Positions 32,773-42,601 are shown, numbered from the stretch's first letter. The stretch: 64,000 nucleotides of DNA from Sphingomonas sp. (GCF_017745215.1 NZ_JAGHZV010000011.1:1-64000), one strand, 5' to 3'. The notes: a model not told the origin generated them from the letters alone. Made by a program: numbers and translations.

Positions 32773-33798
32773 TCAGATCGCGAAGCGCGCCGCCAGCAGG
32801 GACAGCAGGAAGGCGGCGAGCGTCGCGGCCGCGAGGACGAGCAGCGGCCTGGGGCCGGTCTCGAGCAATTTGGGCAAGGGGGAGCGGATCGCCGTCGCCG
32901 TGACGGCGGCCGCGAGCATCACCGCTGCGGCGTCCGAGGACAGCGTCGAGGCCAGGGCGGGAACGAACCCCAGCGAATTCGCGCCGGCAAGAAGGAAGAA
33001 GCCGAGCACGAACCAGGGAACATGACCCGCCCCGGCGCCGCCGTCCCCCCTGGGAAGGAACAGCGCGACCACGGCCAGCACGGGCGCGAGCAGGGCAACG
33101 CGCGTCAGCTTGACGATCGCAGCGATCTGGCCCGCCTCCTCGGAATAGGCATAGCCAGCACCGAGCGACTGGGCGACGTCGTGGATCGAGGCGCCGAGCA
33201 GGAAACCCGCGCGCAAGTCCGACAGGCCGAGGGCGTGCGCCGCGATCGGATAGGCCACCATCGCGGCCGCGCTCATCGCCGAGATGCCGACGAGCACGAT
33301 CGTCAACTGCGACTCGCTGGCGCGGCGCGGGCCGAGCGTGGCGGCGAGCGCCATCGCCGCGCTCGCTCCGCAGATCGCGACGGATCCTCCCGCGAGGATG
33401 CCGAAGGCGGTATCGAATCCCAGCCGCCGCGACGCGACGATCCCGACGCCGATCGTCGCGGTCACGATCCCCATGATGCACAGCAGCGCGACTGGCCCGA
33501 GGCCGACGATCTGGCCGATGGTGACGCGTGCGCCGACGAGCACGATGCCCCAGCGCAGCAGGGCGCGCGATGCGAAGGCGAACCCCGGCTCGAGGCGCGC
33601 GTCCGCGGACAGGAAGTTGAGCGCGAGGCCGAGCAGCAGCGCCATCAGGGTGAGCGGCGCGCCATAATGGTCCGCGATGAAGCCGGCCGCGAGCGTCCCC
33701 GTCGCGACCACGGTGAGCCCCGGCACCAGGCTGCGCCACCCGACGCGGATGTCCGGGGTCCCCTCGCCGTCGAGGCCCGCAGCCGTCGTGGTCGGCAC
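32773..33798 (-). CDS. YeiH/UPF0324 family putative sulphate exporter
   Basis: A 341-aa inner-membrane protein with about ten helices. The family hallmarks are present: RWGIVLVGARVTIGQI, GGSVAICGASAAMALA and GASIHDVAQSLGAGYAYS. Members are annotated as putative sulphate/sulphonate exporters, but transport has rarely been shown. It follows the DUF6356-like gene after 6 bp on the same strand, and an Lrp-type regulator is divergent from that pair, so Lrp control is plausible. Confidence 0.9.
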   Translation of the reverse strand: MPTTTAAGLDGEGTPDIRVGWRSLVPGLTVVATGTLAAGFIADHYGAPLTLMALLLGLALNFLSADARLEPGFAFASRALLRWGIVLVGARVTIGQIVGLGPVALLCIMGIVTATIGVGIVASRRLGFDTAFGILAGGSVAICGASAAMALAATLGPRRASESQLTIVLVGISAMSAAAMVAYPIAAHALGLSDLRAGFLLGASIHDVAQSLGAGYAYSEEAGQIAAIVKLTRVALLAPVLAVVALFLPRGDGGAGAGHVPWFVLGFFLLAGANSLGFVPALASTLSSDAAAVMLAAAVTATAIRSPLPKLLETGPRPLLVLAAATLAAFLLSLLAARFAI

Positions 33799-33804
33799 GG
33801 CGCG

Positions 33805-34059
33805 CTACTCGCCCGTCTCGGATGCCGGCACGTTGCCGTCCGGCATCGGCTCGCGGCGGCGATGCGTGACCATGTGGCGGTGCAAGCGGCGGATGATGTC
33901 GCTGCCGGTCGTCCTGAACAGGCCGGGCAAGATCGCATGGATCATGCAGGCGAAGCCGGCCGCGAACAGCATGGCTCCGAAACCCGCCGCCACCACGAGA
34001 TGCTCGCGATAGCTCTCGCCGACGGAGCGGGGATGATCGAGGAATAAGCGGTGTAGCAT
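33805..34059 (-). CDS. Small membrane protein, DUF6356-like (paralogue)
   Basis: An 84-aa relative of the protein at 4224-4490. Shared features are LDHPRSVGESYREH, a hydrophobic FGAMLFAAGFACMIHAILP stretch and a basic C-terminal half. Both copies stand at the head of small operons. Function unknown. This copy lies 6 bp upstream of the YeiH gene. Confidence 0.75.
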   Translation of the reverse strand: MLHRLFLDHPRSVGESYREHLVVAAGFGAMLFAAGFACMIHAILPGLFRTTGSDIIRRLHRHMVTHRRREPMPDGNVPASETGE

Positions 34060-34171
34060 CCGGAACTCCTGCTGGATGCCGCGATCCTAAACGTCGTCAG
34101 CGGTCGCTTGGTTCTTTTTTCATCCCCATTCCTTCGATATGGGAGAAGGCGATCTTGGGATTACGGGGTGT

Positions 34172-34642
34172 ATGGAGGATATTGTTCTCGACTCTATGGA
34201 TCGTCGCATCCTGGCGATTCTCCAGGAGGATGCGACACTCCCCATTTCGGAGGTCGCCGAGCGCGTCGGCCTGTCGCAGACGCCGTGCTGGAAGCGGATC
34301 AAGCGATTCGAGCGCGATGGCGTGATCGAGCGCCGCGCCGCCATCCTCGACCGCGAGAAGCTGGGACTGGGTGTCACGGTGTTCGTCGCGGTCCGCACGG
34401 CGCACCACACCGACGAATGGCTGCAGGCCTTCTCCGAAGGCGTGTCGCTGATGCCCGAGGTCGTCGAATTCTATCGGATGAGCGGCGACATCGACTATCT
34501 GCTCAAGGTCGTCGCCCGCGACATCGCCGATTACGACCGCATCTACCGCAAGCTGACCAAGGTCGCGCCGCTGCACGATGTCAGCTCCTCCTTTGCGATG
34601 CAGGAGATCAAGTCGACGACCGCGCTGCCGCTCTCGGCCTGA
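34172..34642 (+). CDS. Lrp/AsnC family regulator
   Basis: A 156-aa protein with an N-terminal helix-turn-helix (LDSMDRRILAILQEDATLP, ISEVAERVGLSQTPCWKRI) and a C-terminal RAM ligand-binding domain (GDIDYLLKVVARDIADYDRIY). The frame is open from 34139, but MEDIVLDSMDRR is the family-typical start. It is divergent from the DUF6356-YeiH pair, which it may regulate in response to an amino acid. A second Lrp-type gene in the window is at 58312. Confidence 0.93.
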   Translation: MEDIVLDSMDRRILAILQEDATLPISEVAERVGLSQTPCWKRIKRFERDGVIERRAAILDREKLGLGVTVFVAVRTAHHTDEWLQAFSEGVSLMPEVVEFYRMSGDIDYLLKVVARDIADYDRIYRKLTKVAPLHDVSSSFAMQEIKSTTALPLSA

Positions 34643-34844
34643 ATGTCCCCGCTATGGCGGGCTCCCGCCGAATCTCGCCCCACCTTGCGCGGGACCCTGG
34701 CCGGGCCTATGGTCCGCCCGCCTATCGAGAGGCATACGGTCCGCGTAAAGGGCACAGCCCGCTCGAACCTGTGGTTGGGACCTGCTGTGCCTGACTTCCT
34801 GCCCGATCGTGCGGACCCCGGGCGCAACGGAAGAAAGGTCCGTC

Positions 34845-36017
34845 GTGTCCAGCCGTTCCGCGGCAGCTGCCGTGCAACATCTGCCTGAGCGCCCGAGCCT
34901 CGAGCACCTGAAGCATCAGGCGCGGAGGCGTCTCGGCGAATTGCGTGCCCTCGATGCGAGTGTCAAGCTTGTCGAGGCGCAGCTCTCGATCGCGCGCGAT
35001 TACGGATTTGCGAGCTGGCGCGCGCTCAAGGCGTTCGTCGATCGGGCGTCGCCCGACGGGCCTCGCGCAAGCTGGCTGGGCTTCTACCGCCACGATCCCC
35101 GGATCATGACCAACGCGGCCGTCGCGGTCGTGCGGCACGAGGGGAGACTGTGGTTCGAGACGGCCACCGGCGAACGGCTCGAGTTGCGGGACCCGGGGGA
35201 TGGTCGCGCGCTGATCAGCGGGCTCGAGGGCCATTTCACCTTCGAGGCCGACGGTCCCGGGCCGGCGCGCGCGCTCCTCCACCATCGCGCGGATCGGACC
35301 GTGCGGCTCGAGCGCACCGATGCGGCGACCGGCAAGGCCATGCGCGCCGCGGCGCGCGCTAGCGAAGCAGACCAGGCCAGGCCGCGCGTCGAGGTTCCGC
35401 TGCCGCTCGAGATCCTCCAGCGCTATGTCGGCCACTATGCCTCCGCGGTGGGCGTGGCCCTGCGGACGGGCATTCGATACGGCCGGTTGATCGTTCAGGT
35501 CGCCGGTCAGCCCGAACTCGAGGTGATCCCGGAATCGGAGACGCGCTTCTTCTATCGCCAGCTGCCGGTACAGCTCAGCTTCCTCGTCGCCGAGGATCGG
35601 GCCACCGCTCTGATCGTCCACCAGAACGGCATCGAGCAGCGGCTCGACCGCGTTTCCGCCGAGGAAGCCGAGCAGGCGACGGCCGGCATCCGCGAGCGCC
35701 TCGCCGAGCAGCAGCGCCCGCGGATTCCGGTCGCGATCGATCGGGCGATCCTCGGCCGCTATGTCGGCCGCTACCGCGTCGATGCGGCGCGGACCCTCGA
35801 CGTCACCGCCGAGGACGGGCGGCTGTTCATCGAGATCACCGGCCAGCCCCGCTTCGAGGTTCATCCCGAATCCGAGAGGCGCTTCTTCTGGACCGTGGTC
35901 GCGGCCCAGATCAGCTTCGTCGCCGATACCGCCGGCGCCGCGACCCATGCGGTACTGCACCAGAACGGGCGCGACCTGCCCATCACCCGACTGCCCGACG
36001 AAAGGACCCCGGCATGA
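34845..36017 (+). CDS. DUF3471-like repeat protein
   Basis: A 390-aa protein. Residues 15-75 are a helical segment (RPSLEHLKHQARRRL ... IARDYGFASWRALKAF) found in front of ankyrin-type proteins. Two clear beta-rich repeats follow at about 195-280 and 310-385, each YVGxY ... GRLxIxxxGQPxxEVxPESExRFF, like DUF3471; a weaker first repeat lies at about 80-175. There is no signal peptide. The start is GTG 34845, with AAAGG upstream. It overlaps the ABC ATPase gene by 4 bp, so it probably works with the transporter. Confidence 0.72.
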   Translation: MSSRSAAAAVQHLPERPSLEHLKHQARRRLGELRALDASVKLVEAQLSIARDYGFASWRALKAFVDRASPDGPRASWLGFYRHDPRIMTNAAVAVVRHEGRLWFETATGERLELRDPGDGRALISGLEGHFTFEADGPGPARALLHHRADRTVRLERTDAATGKAMRAAARASEADQARPRVEVPLPLEILQRYVGHYASAVGVALRTGIRYGRLIVQVAGQPELEVIPESETRFFYRQLPVQLSFLVAEDRATALIVHQNGIEQRLDRVSAEEAEQATAGIRERLAEQQRPRIPVAIDRAILGRYVGRYRVDAARTLDVTAEDGRLFIEITGQPRFEVHPESERRFFWTVVAAQISFVADTAGAATHAVLHQNGRDLPITRLPDERTPA

Positions 36018-36940
36018 ATGCCCCTGTTCTCTTGCTCGACGACGTGACCAAGCGCTTCGGCGACTTCACCGCGGTCGATGCGTTGAGCTTCGCGGTGCCT
36101 GAGGGCGGCGTTTTCGGGTTCCTCGGCGGAAACGGTGCGGGCAAGACGACGTCGCTGCGCATGACGCTCGACATCGTGCGCCCGACGTCGGGACGGATCG
36201 AGGTGCTCGGTGCCGCGCCCAGCCGCGAGCATGCCGCCCAGATCGGCTTCCTGCCCGAGGAGCGCGGCCTCTATCGCGGGATGAGCGTGCTCGACACCGT
36301 GATCTACTTCGCGCGGCTGAAGGGCATGGATGCGGCATCGGCGCGCAAGGCGGCGACCGCGCTGCTCGAGCGGCTCGATCTCGCCGACCGCCTCAAGACG
36401 CGGATCGGCAAGCTCTCCAAGGGGCTCGCGCAGAAGGTCCAGCTCGCTACGGCGATCGTGAACACGCCCAGGCTGGTGCTGCTCGACGAGCCCTTTTCGG
36501 GGCTCGACCCGGTCAACCAGGGCGTGCTCGAGGACGTGATCAAGGACCTCGCGCGCGGCGGCTCGACGGTGATCTTCTCGACGCATGTCATGCAGCATGC
36601 CGAGCGGCTGTGCGACCGGCTGCTGTTGCTCGCGCGCGGCAAGAAGGTGTTCGAGGGCACGCAGGACGAAGCGCGCGGCGCGCTGCCCAGCCGGCTGACG
36701 CTGACCAGCCGCGGCGATCCGGCCGCACTGCCCGGCGTTGCTTCCGCCACGCCGACCGGGGCCGCGGCCGACGGATGGACGAACTACCAGCTGGCCCTCG
36801 CCCCCGGTGCTTCGCCCGGCGACCTGCTCGAGGCCTGTACCGGCCAGGGCTTCGCGCTGCGCAGCTTCGACATCCATCGACCCACGCTCCACGAGGTGTT
36901 CATCCATCTCGTCGGCGGCGACCAGGAGATCGTGAAATGA
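36014..36940 (+). CDS. ABC transporter ATP-binding protein (NatA-like)
   Basis: A 308-aa ATPase. Walker A is GGNGAGKTTS (about 40), the signature is LSKGLAQKVQLA (about 138) and Walker B is LVLLDEPFSGLDP (about 158). The C-terminal 80 residues form an accessory domain as in sodium/bacitracin-type exporters. It is coupled by 4-bp overlaps to the DUF3471-like gene before and the permease after. Direction of transport is inferred as export from the permease type. Confidence 0.94.
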   Translation: MNAPVLLLDDVTKRFGDFTAVDALSFAVPEGGVFGFLGGNGAGKTTSLRMTLDIVRPTSGRIEVLGAAPSREHAAQIGFLPEERGLYRGMSVLDTVIYFARLKGMDAASARKAATALLERLDLADRLKTRIGKLSKGLAQKVQLATAIVNTPRLVLLDEPFSGLDPVNQGVLEDVIKDLARGGSTVIFSTHVMQHAERLCDRLLLLARGKKVFEGTQDEARGALPSRLTLTSRGDPAALPGVASATPTGAAADGWTNYQLALAPGASPGDLLEACTGQGFALRSFDIHRPTLHEVFIHLVGGDQEIVK

Positions 36941-38442
36941 AGGCCGTCCTGCTCGTCGCAGTCCGCGAGATCCGCCAGATCCTGGCGACGCGCGGCTTCT
37001 GGGTAATGCTGCTCATCGTGCCGGTGGCGCTCGCCGCCTCGATCGTCGCGAGCACGCTGATGGCGCCGCAGCCGACGGTCGCCTACACGCTGGTCGACGC
37101 CTCCGGCCGCTTTGACAAGCGGATCCAGCAGCGGCTTGAAATCGAGCACCAGCGCGACGTGCTTCGTGCGCTTTCGTCTTATGTCGAGCGCTGGAAGCTC
37201 GGCGGGGTGGCGCCGGGCGAGCCCTGGGCGCAACCGGGTGCGTGGATGGCCGATGGCGCCGTGCAGCGCTTCGTCGCCGAAGGCGGCGTCGCGGCGGCCG
37301 AGCGCAGGATCGCGCCGCATGTTCCCCGTGAGGCACCCCCGTTTAAGGCGCCGGCCCGCGACTTCGTGCGTATCCCGCCGCCGCACGGCGCTTCCGCAGG
37401 CCAGGGCGCTGCCGCGTTCGGCGCGGCGGTCGCGGATCCGCTCAAGGGGGATGTCGAGACTCCCGAGGGCAAGCGGCCGTTCGCGCTCGCGGTCTATATC
37501 CCCAAGGATTTCGGCACGTCGCCGACGGCAGTCGTGCAGATGTGGACGAGCGGGCGCTATCCCGCCGGGCTGATCGAGCCGATCCGCGCCGAGCTGACGA
37601 GCGCCCTCCGCCTCCAGGCATTGCAGGCCGGCGGCCTGTCCCCGCTCGCTGCGGCGCAGGTCGAGACGCTGGTCGCGCCGGTGCGCGTCGCCGAGCCGCC
37701 GGCGGGGAAGGGCCGAGGCCCGATCGTCACAAAGTCGTTCGTGCCGCTGGCCCTGGTCTATCTGCTGCTGATCACGGCGATCACCACCGGCTCGATGATG
37801 CTCCAGGGCGTCGTCGAGGAACGCTCGAACAAGCTGCTCGAATCGGTGCTCGCCTGCGTGCGACCGACCCAGCTGATGCAGGGCAAGCTGCTGGGCCTCG
37901 GCGCGGTCGGGCTTGGCATCATCGCGGTCTGGGCAGGCTGCGCGGTCGCGGCGGCCTTCTCGTCGAACGGCTTCGTCGCCGACGTGCTCCGTCCGTCGAT
38001 CGAAGCGATCGAGGGGCCGTGGATCGTACTCGCGATGCTCTTCTACTTCCTGGCCGGCTATCTGGTGCTGGCGATGCTGTTCCTCGCGATCGGATCGCTC
38101 AGCGATTCGATGCAGGATGCGCAATCCTATCTGATGCCGGTGCTGCTTCTGGTGATGATCCCGGTGATGATCATGATGCAGGCATCGCTGCGCAGCCCCG
38201 ACGCGCTGATCACGCAGATCCTGTCGTGGATCCCGCTCTACACGCCGTTCGCGATGCTCGCGCGGCTCGGCACCGGCGTATCGCTGGTCGAGGTGATCGG
38301 CACGACGATCGTGCTGCTCGCCTTCGTCGCGCTCGAACTGGTCCTGCTCGGCCGCCTGTTCCAGGCGAGCCTGCTCAGCACCGGCCAGCCCGTCAGCATC
38401 GGCGCCTTCACCAGGTTGCTGCTGCAGGCACCGGAGAAATGA
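36937..38442 (+). CDS. ABC transporter permease (NatB-like)
   Basis: A 501-aa membrane protein of the ABC-2 type: one helix at about 20-42, then a large extracytoplasmic region (about 45-260), then a cluster of five or six helices in the C-terminal half (LALVYLLLITAITTGSMML onward). The motif VVEERSNKLLESVLACVRP is characteristic. The start is ATG 36937, overlapping the ATPase stop; an open frame upstream is only a shadow of the ATPase gene. The substrate may be Na+, a peptide or an antibiotic, and is not known. Confidence 0.93.
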   Translation: MKAVLLVAVREIRQILATRGFWVMLLIVPVALAASIVASTLMAPQPTVAYTLVDASGRFDKRIQQRLEIEHQRDVLRALSSYVERWKLGGVAPGEPWAQPGAWMADGAVQRFVAEGGVAAAERRIAPHVPREAPPFKAPARDFVRIPPPHGASAGQGAAAFGAAVADPLKGDVETPEGKRPFALAVYIPKDFGTSPTAVVQMWTSGRYPAGLIEPIRAELTSALRLQALQAGGLSPLAAAQVETLVAPVRVAEPPAGKGRGPIVTKSFVPLALVYLLLITAITTGSMMLQGVVEERSNKLLESVLACVRPTQLMQGKLLGLGAVGLGIIAVWAGCAVAAAFSSNGFVADVLRPSIEAIEGPWIVLAMLFYFLAGYLVLAMLFLAIGSLSDSMQDAQSYLMPVLLLVMIPVMIMMQASLRSPDALITQILSWIPLYTPFAMLARLGTGVSLVEVIGTTIVLLAFVALELVLLGRLFQASLLSTGQPVSIGAFTRLLLQAPEK

Positions 38443-38493
38443 CCTTCCGCTTCGCACGCCGTGCGCACTGATCCGGTTCGAGAGGACATCGAA

Positions 38494-40233
38494 ATGCCTT
38501 CCTTCCGATTGCTCCTGCTGATCATGTCCCTCTTCGCGGGGTTCGCCGTGAGCAAGCCCGCGCTCGCCCAGGCGGTGCCCGATCCCGTGGGGGATTGGAA
38601 CGGCGTCCTGACGACGCCGCGCGGCGGCCTCACGCTCATCCTTTCGATCAGCCGCTCGCCCGACGGTTCGCTCAAGGCCGACCTGGAGAGCCCCGACCAG
38701 GGCTCGGGCAAGATCCCCGCCATCGCCGCCCAGGCGCCGGACGGGCAGCTCTCGGTCGAGATCAAGGCGATCGGCGCCACCTACAAGGGCAGCTGGAGCG
38801 TCGCCGACCAGGCCTGGAACGGCACCTTCGCACAGGGCATGGACCTGCCCCTCAAGCTCGTGAGGGGGCTGCCCCCGGCCAGGCCGGTGATCGCAGGGTT
38901 GGACGGCGTGTGGTCCGCCAAGGTCACGCCCAACGGCGCCACCCTTCGGCTCGTGCTGCGGATCGTCACCGGGCCGCGGGGCACGATCGCCTCGCTCGAT
39001 TCGCCCGACCAGCTCGCTTATGGCCTGCCCGTACAGGATCTCGCGCGCGACGGCAGGAAGATCCGCTTCAGGCTCGCCGTCGTGGGGGCGAGCTACGAGG
39101 GCACGCTGTCGGACGATGGGCAGCGGCTTGCCGGCACCTGGACCGCGCCCAACCGGCCCGCCGACGACGTCGTCTTCACGCGCGGCGTTGCCTCGGCCGC
39201 GAGCACGCCGCCGAAGCGCCCGCAGACGCCGCGGCCGCCTTTCCCCTATTCGGCCGAGGACGTCGCGTTCGACAATCCCGCCGAGCGCGGCGTCCATCTC
39301 GCCGGCACGCTGACCCTGCCGGCGGGGAAGGGGCCGTTTCCCGCGGCGATCCTGATCACCGGATCGGGCCAGCAGGACCGCGACGAGACGCTCATGGGGC
39401 ACAAGCCCTTCTGGGTGATCGCCGACTATCTCTCGCGCCGCGGCATCGCGGTGCTGCGCGTTGACGATCGAGGCGCGGGCAAGTCGACCGGCGAAGTGGC
39501 GAAGGCGACTTCGGCGGACTTCGCCACCGACAGCAACGCCGCCTTCGCCTATCTGCGCGCCCGCAAGGACATCCGGCCCGACGCGATCGGGTTCATCGGC
39601 CACAGCGAGGGCGGGATGATCGGCCCGATCGCGATGGCGACGAACAAGGAGGTCGCCTTCCTGATCATGATGGCGGGGCCAGGCACCGGACTCGAGCAGC
39701 TGATGCTCTCGCAGCGCCGGCTGATCGGCGCCAGCATGGGCCAGAGCGAGGCCGAGCTGGATCGTGCCGCACCCGTCTGGGCCGCGCTGTACAAGGCCGT
39801 GGCGAGCGGCGCCACCTATGAGGAGGGGCGCTCCGCGGCGCTGGCGGTGCTAACGCCCGAGGCGCTGGCGGCGATCGGCGTGCCGGCCGGCACCGACAGG
39901 CAGCTCATCCTCGCCCAGCTCGCGACGCCCTGGTTCCGCTATTTCTTCCGCTACGATCCGGCGCCCAATCTGCGCGCGATCCGGGTGCCCGTGCTGGCGA
40001 TGAACGGCAGCCTCGACCGGCAGGTCCCCGCCGGGGAAAACCTGCCTGCGATCCGGGCCGCGCTGAAGGACGACAAGGACGTCACCATCGTGGAGCTTCC
40101 CGGCCTCAACCATCTGTTCCAGACGGCGAAGACCGGCGCGGTCGGCGAATATGCCGAGATCGAGGAGACGGTGGCACCGGTCGCACTGGAGAAGATGGCG
40201 AGCTGGATCAACGCGCGCTTCCCGGCGAAGTAG
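38494..40233 (+). CDS. Secreted alpha/beta hydrolase
   Basis: A 579-aa exported protein with a signal peptide (LLLLIMSLFAGFAVSKPALAQ). Two related beta-domains follow (about 25-115 and 125-220, each D/GxWxxxL ... LxLxxSxxxDG). Then comes an alpha/beta hydrolase (about 255-579) with the nucleophile Ser in FIGHSEGGMIGP, an Asp in NGSLDRQVP and the catalytic His in LNHLFQ. The start at ATG 38494 has AGAGGA upstream. It lies 51 bp after the permease and probably in the same operon; the substrate is unknown. Confidence 0.88.
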   Translation: MPSFRLLLLIMSLFAGFAVSKPALAQAVPDPVGDWNGVLTTPRGGLTLILSISRSPDGSLKADLESPDQGSGKIPAIAAQAPDGQLSVEIKAIGATYKGSWSVADQAWNGTFAQGMDLPLKLVRGLPPARPVIAGLDGVWSAKVTPNGATLRLVLRIVTGPRGTIASLDSPDQLAYGLPVQDLARDGRKIRFRLAVVGASYEGTLSDDGQRLAGTWTAPNRPADDVVFTRGVASAASTPPKRPQTPRPPFPYSAEDVAFDNPAERGVHLAGTLTLPAGKGPFPAAILITGSGQQDRDETLMGHKPFWVIADYLSRRGIAVLRVDDRGAGKSTGEVAKATSADFATDSNAAFAYLRARKDIRPDAIGFIGHSEGGMIGPIAMATNKEVAFLIMMAGPGTGLEQLMLSQRRLIGASMGQSEAELDRAAPVWAALYKAVASGATYEEGRSAALAVLTPEALAAIGVPAGTDRQLILAQLATPWFRYFFRYDPAPNLRAIRVPVLAMNGSLDRQVPAGENLPAIRAALKDDKDVTIVELPGLNHLFQTAKTGAVGEYAEIEETVAPVALEKMASWINARFPAK

Positions 40234-40526
40234 GCGACCGCAGCCGGATTGCCCACCAGCTGTGTTGCTCGGCCAGCGGAAGCCAAGGCGCGCACGCGGA
40301 TAATGCGCGGAATCCTGTTCGCGCTGCTTCTCGAGAGCCCCGCGCCGTGCTGGAGGCACCCCAAACGACGCGGACGATCGCGGAACATTTCGCGATCGAG
40401 CCAAATTAAGCGGAGAATTGGCTCGAACGGGCCTGTAGCCTCGGAGAAGTCGCGCTCGACGGCGACCGACGATGGGTGCGAGCCGGGGCGTAGACAGCCC
40501 GGCGAACTTTAAGTCATTGAAATCGC

Positions 40527-40602
40527 TGGTGACCCCTACGGGACTCGAACCCGTGTTTTCGCCGTGAGAGGGCGACGTCCTAGACCGCTAGACGAAGGGG
40601 CC
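40527..40602 (-). tRNA. tRNA-Glu (anticodon CUC)
   Basis: A 76-nt tRNA with a full cloverleaf, anticodon loop CTCTCAC (anticodon CTC) and encoded CCA. Its 3' end shares CGTAGGGGTCACCA with the UUC gene, so it is a potential second attachment site, but no second repeat or integrase is nearby. Confidence 0.96.
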
Positions 40603-40665
40603 GTGCGGCGGAGAGGCGGGCATCTAGGGGGGCGCGGCGGCGCCGTCAAGCGCCCAATTCCGGGC

Positions 40666-42258
40666 TCAGGCCGCCACTTTCCGCCGCTCCGCCATCTCCT
40701 CGTTGAGCATCTCCGCCAGCAGGAACGCCAGCTCCAGGCTTTGCGCCGCGTTCAGCCGCGGGTCGCAATGCGTGTGGTAGCGGTCGGCGAGGTCCTGCTC
40801 GGTCACGTCGATCATGCCGCCGGTGCATTCGGTGACGTTCTGCCCGGTCATCTCGCAGTGGATGCCGCCGCCGAACGTCCCCTCGGCGCGATGCACCGCG
40901 AAGAAGCCGCGGACTTCGGCGAGGATGCGCTCGAAGGGGCGCGTCTTGTAGCCGTTTGCCGCCTTGACGACGTTGCCGTGCATCGGGTCGCAGCTCCATA
41001 CCACCGGATGCCCCTCGCGCTTCACGGCGCGGACGAGCGCGGGGAGGGCGGCCTCGATCTTGTCGTGGCCGTAGCGCGTGATCAGCGTGATCCGCCCCGG
41101 CACGCGGCCCGGGTTGAGCGTGTCGAGCAGCCGCAGCAGCGCGTCGGGCGCAAGGCTGGGGCCGCACTTCATGCCGATCGGATTGCCGATGCCGCGCAGG
41201 AACTCGACATGCGCCGAGCCTTCGAAGCGCGTGCGGTCGCCGATCCACAGCATGTGCGCCGACGTGTCGTACCAGTCGCCGGTGAGGCTGTCCTGCCGGG
41301 TCAGCGCCTGCTCATAGGGGAGGAGCAGCGCCTCGTGGCTGGTGTAGAAGTCGGTCGCCTTGAGCTGGGGCACGCTGTCCGCGTCGATCCCGCACGCCTG
41401 CATGAAGTCGAGCGCCTCGCCGATCCGGTCGGCGACATCGGCGAAACGCTTCGCCCAGGGGCTCTTGCCCATGAAGTCGTGCGTCCATTTATGGACTTGG
41501 TGGAGGTTGGCATAGCCGCCCTGCGCGAAGGCGCGGAGCAGGTTGAGCGTCGCCGCCGACTGCGAATAGCCCTGGATCATCCGCTGCGGATCGGGGGTGC
41601 GCGCCTCAGGGGTGAAGGCGATGTCGTTGACGTTGTCGCCGCGGTAGCTCGGCAGCTCGACGCCGTCGATCGTCTCGGTGTCGGCCGAGCGCGGCTTGGC
41701 GAACTGCCCCGCCATCCGCCCGACCTTCACCGTCGGCAGCTTGGAGGCGAAGGTGAGCACCACCGCCATCTGGAGGAGCACGCGAAACGTGTCGCGGATG
41801 TTGTTGGGGTGGAATTCGGCGAAGCTCTCCGCGCAGTCGCCGCCCTGGAGCAGGAACGCCTTGCCCTCGGCGACGCGCGCGAGGTCGGCGGTGAGGTTGC
41901 GCGCCTCGCCGGCGAAGACCAGCGGGGGGAACTTGCCGATCGTCGCGGTGGCGGCGTCGAGTGCGGCACGGTCGGGGTAGGTCGGCAGCTGCCGCGCCTC
42001 GAAGCCGTCGCGGCGCCAGCTGTCCGGCGTCCAGGCCGTGCCGACTTCATGATCGCGGACATGGACATACCAGTCCTGGTGATGAGCGATCCCGTTCGCG
42101 GCAATCTGGTTGACCACGGCAGCAGAGGCGCGCTTGCCCTCTTCTTCCCACCCCTGGATGGTGCTTCCGGGCGTGCCGAACCATGCGCCGAACGCCGCGC
42201 GGGAAAGCGAGCGTTCCTCGCGGAACCGGCGAATCTTGGAGCCTGCTAGCGTCGTCAT
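40666..42258 (-). CDS. aroG: Class II DAHP synthase with an N-terminal helix-turn-helix
   Basis: A 530-aa protein, first enzyme of the shikimate pathway (PEP + erythrose 4-phosphate to DAHP). The plant-type enzyme starts at about residue 74 ([22 protein letters not shown]). Metal-binding Cys142 is in QGGDCAESF, with further motifs [17 protein letters not shown] and [17 protein letters not shown]. Residues 5-63 look like an XRE-type helix-turn-helix ([32 protein letters not shown]). No in-frame ATG, GTG or TTG exists between the two parts, so this is a real fusion. It may be autoregulatory or just structural. Confidence 0.9.
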   Translation of the reverse strand: MTTLAGSKIRRFREERSLSRAAFGAWFGTPGSTIQGWEEEGKRASAAVVNQIAANGIAHHQDWYVHVRDHEVGTAWTPDSWRRDGFEARQLPTYPDRAALDAATATIGKFPPLVFAGEARNLTADLARVAEGKAFLLQGGDCAESFAEFHPNNIRDTFRVLLQMAVVLTFASKLPTVKVGRMAGQFAKPRSADTETIDGVELPSYRGDNVNDIAFTPEARTPDPQRMIQGYSQSAATLNLLRAFAQGGYANLHQVHKWTHDFMGKSPWAKRFADVADRIGEALDFMQACGIDADSVPQLKATDFYTSHEALLLPYEQALTRQDSLTGDWYDTSAHMLWIGDRTRFEGSAHVEFLRGIGNPIGMKCGPSLAPDALLRLLDTLNPGRVPGRITLITRYGHDKIEAALPALVRAVKREGHPVVWSCDPMHGNVVKAANGYKTRPFERILAEVRGFFAVHRAEGTFGGGIHCEMTGQNVTECTGGMIDVTEQDLADRYHTHCDPRLNAAQSLELAFLLAEMLNEEMAERRKVAA

Positions 42259-42512
42259 GGCCGGGTCTTACTCAGTCTGGGTAAGCTGCGCAAGCTTTCC
42301 CGAGCGAAGAGGGGATTCAATGGTATTGCCGAGGCAGAAAATGGGGTGAATCGAGTGGCCGTGCCAGCTACAAGGAGGCGTATCACTTGTCTGCCGCCTT
42401 TACGCTCGCGGGGTGAGTTGTCCTACATGAGGCCCCCCGAACACGTTGGCGTCACGTACAAGCTGTCATACAGATGGGGGTTCAAGGCTCTGCGTCGCGA
42501 GGCGGCCAGTAA

Positions 42513-42526
42513 TGTGAACGTTCACA
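42513..42526. promoter_or_regulatory. Perfect palindrome TGTGAACGTTCACA
   Basis: A perfect 14-bp palindrome about 335 bp before the receptor start, of the AACGTT-centred kind bound by LacI-family regulators. A related imperfect copy is 75 bp downstream. Confidence 0.5.
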
Positions 42527-42587
42527 ATCAGCTTGTGCCGATCGGGATCACGAAAGCAACGAGCACTGATTCGCCATTTGACTTCCA

Positions 42588-42601
42588 TGTTAACGTTCGC
42601 A
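42588..42601. promoter_or_regulatory. Second AACGTT-centred palindrome
   Basis: TGTTAACGTTCGCA differs from the site at 42513 at two positions. Two similar sites suggest one regulator binding both. Confidence 0.4.

Noticed and set aside
40527..40602. tRNA-Glu(CUC) as a second island attachment site
   Set aside because: It shares the 14-bp core with the UUC gene only because the two tRNAs are alike; no second repeat, integrase or foreign cargo is next to it.
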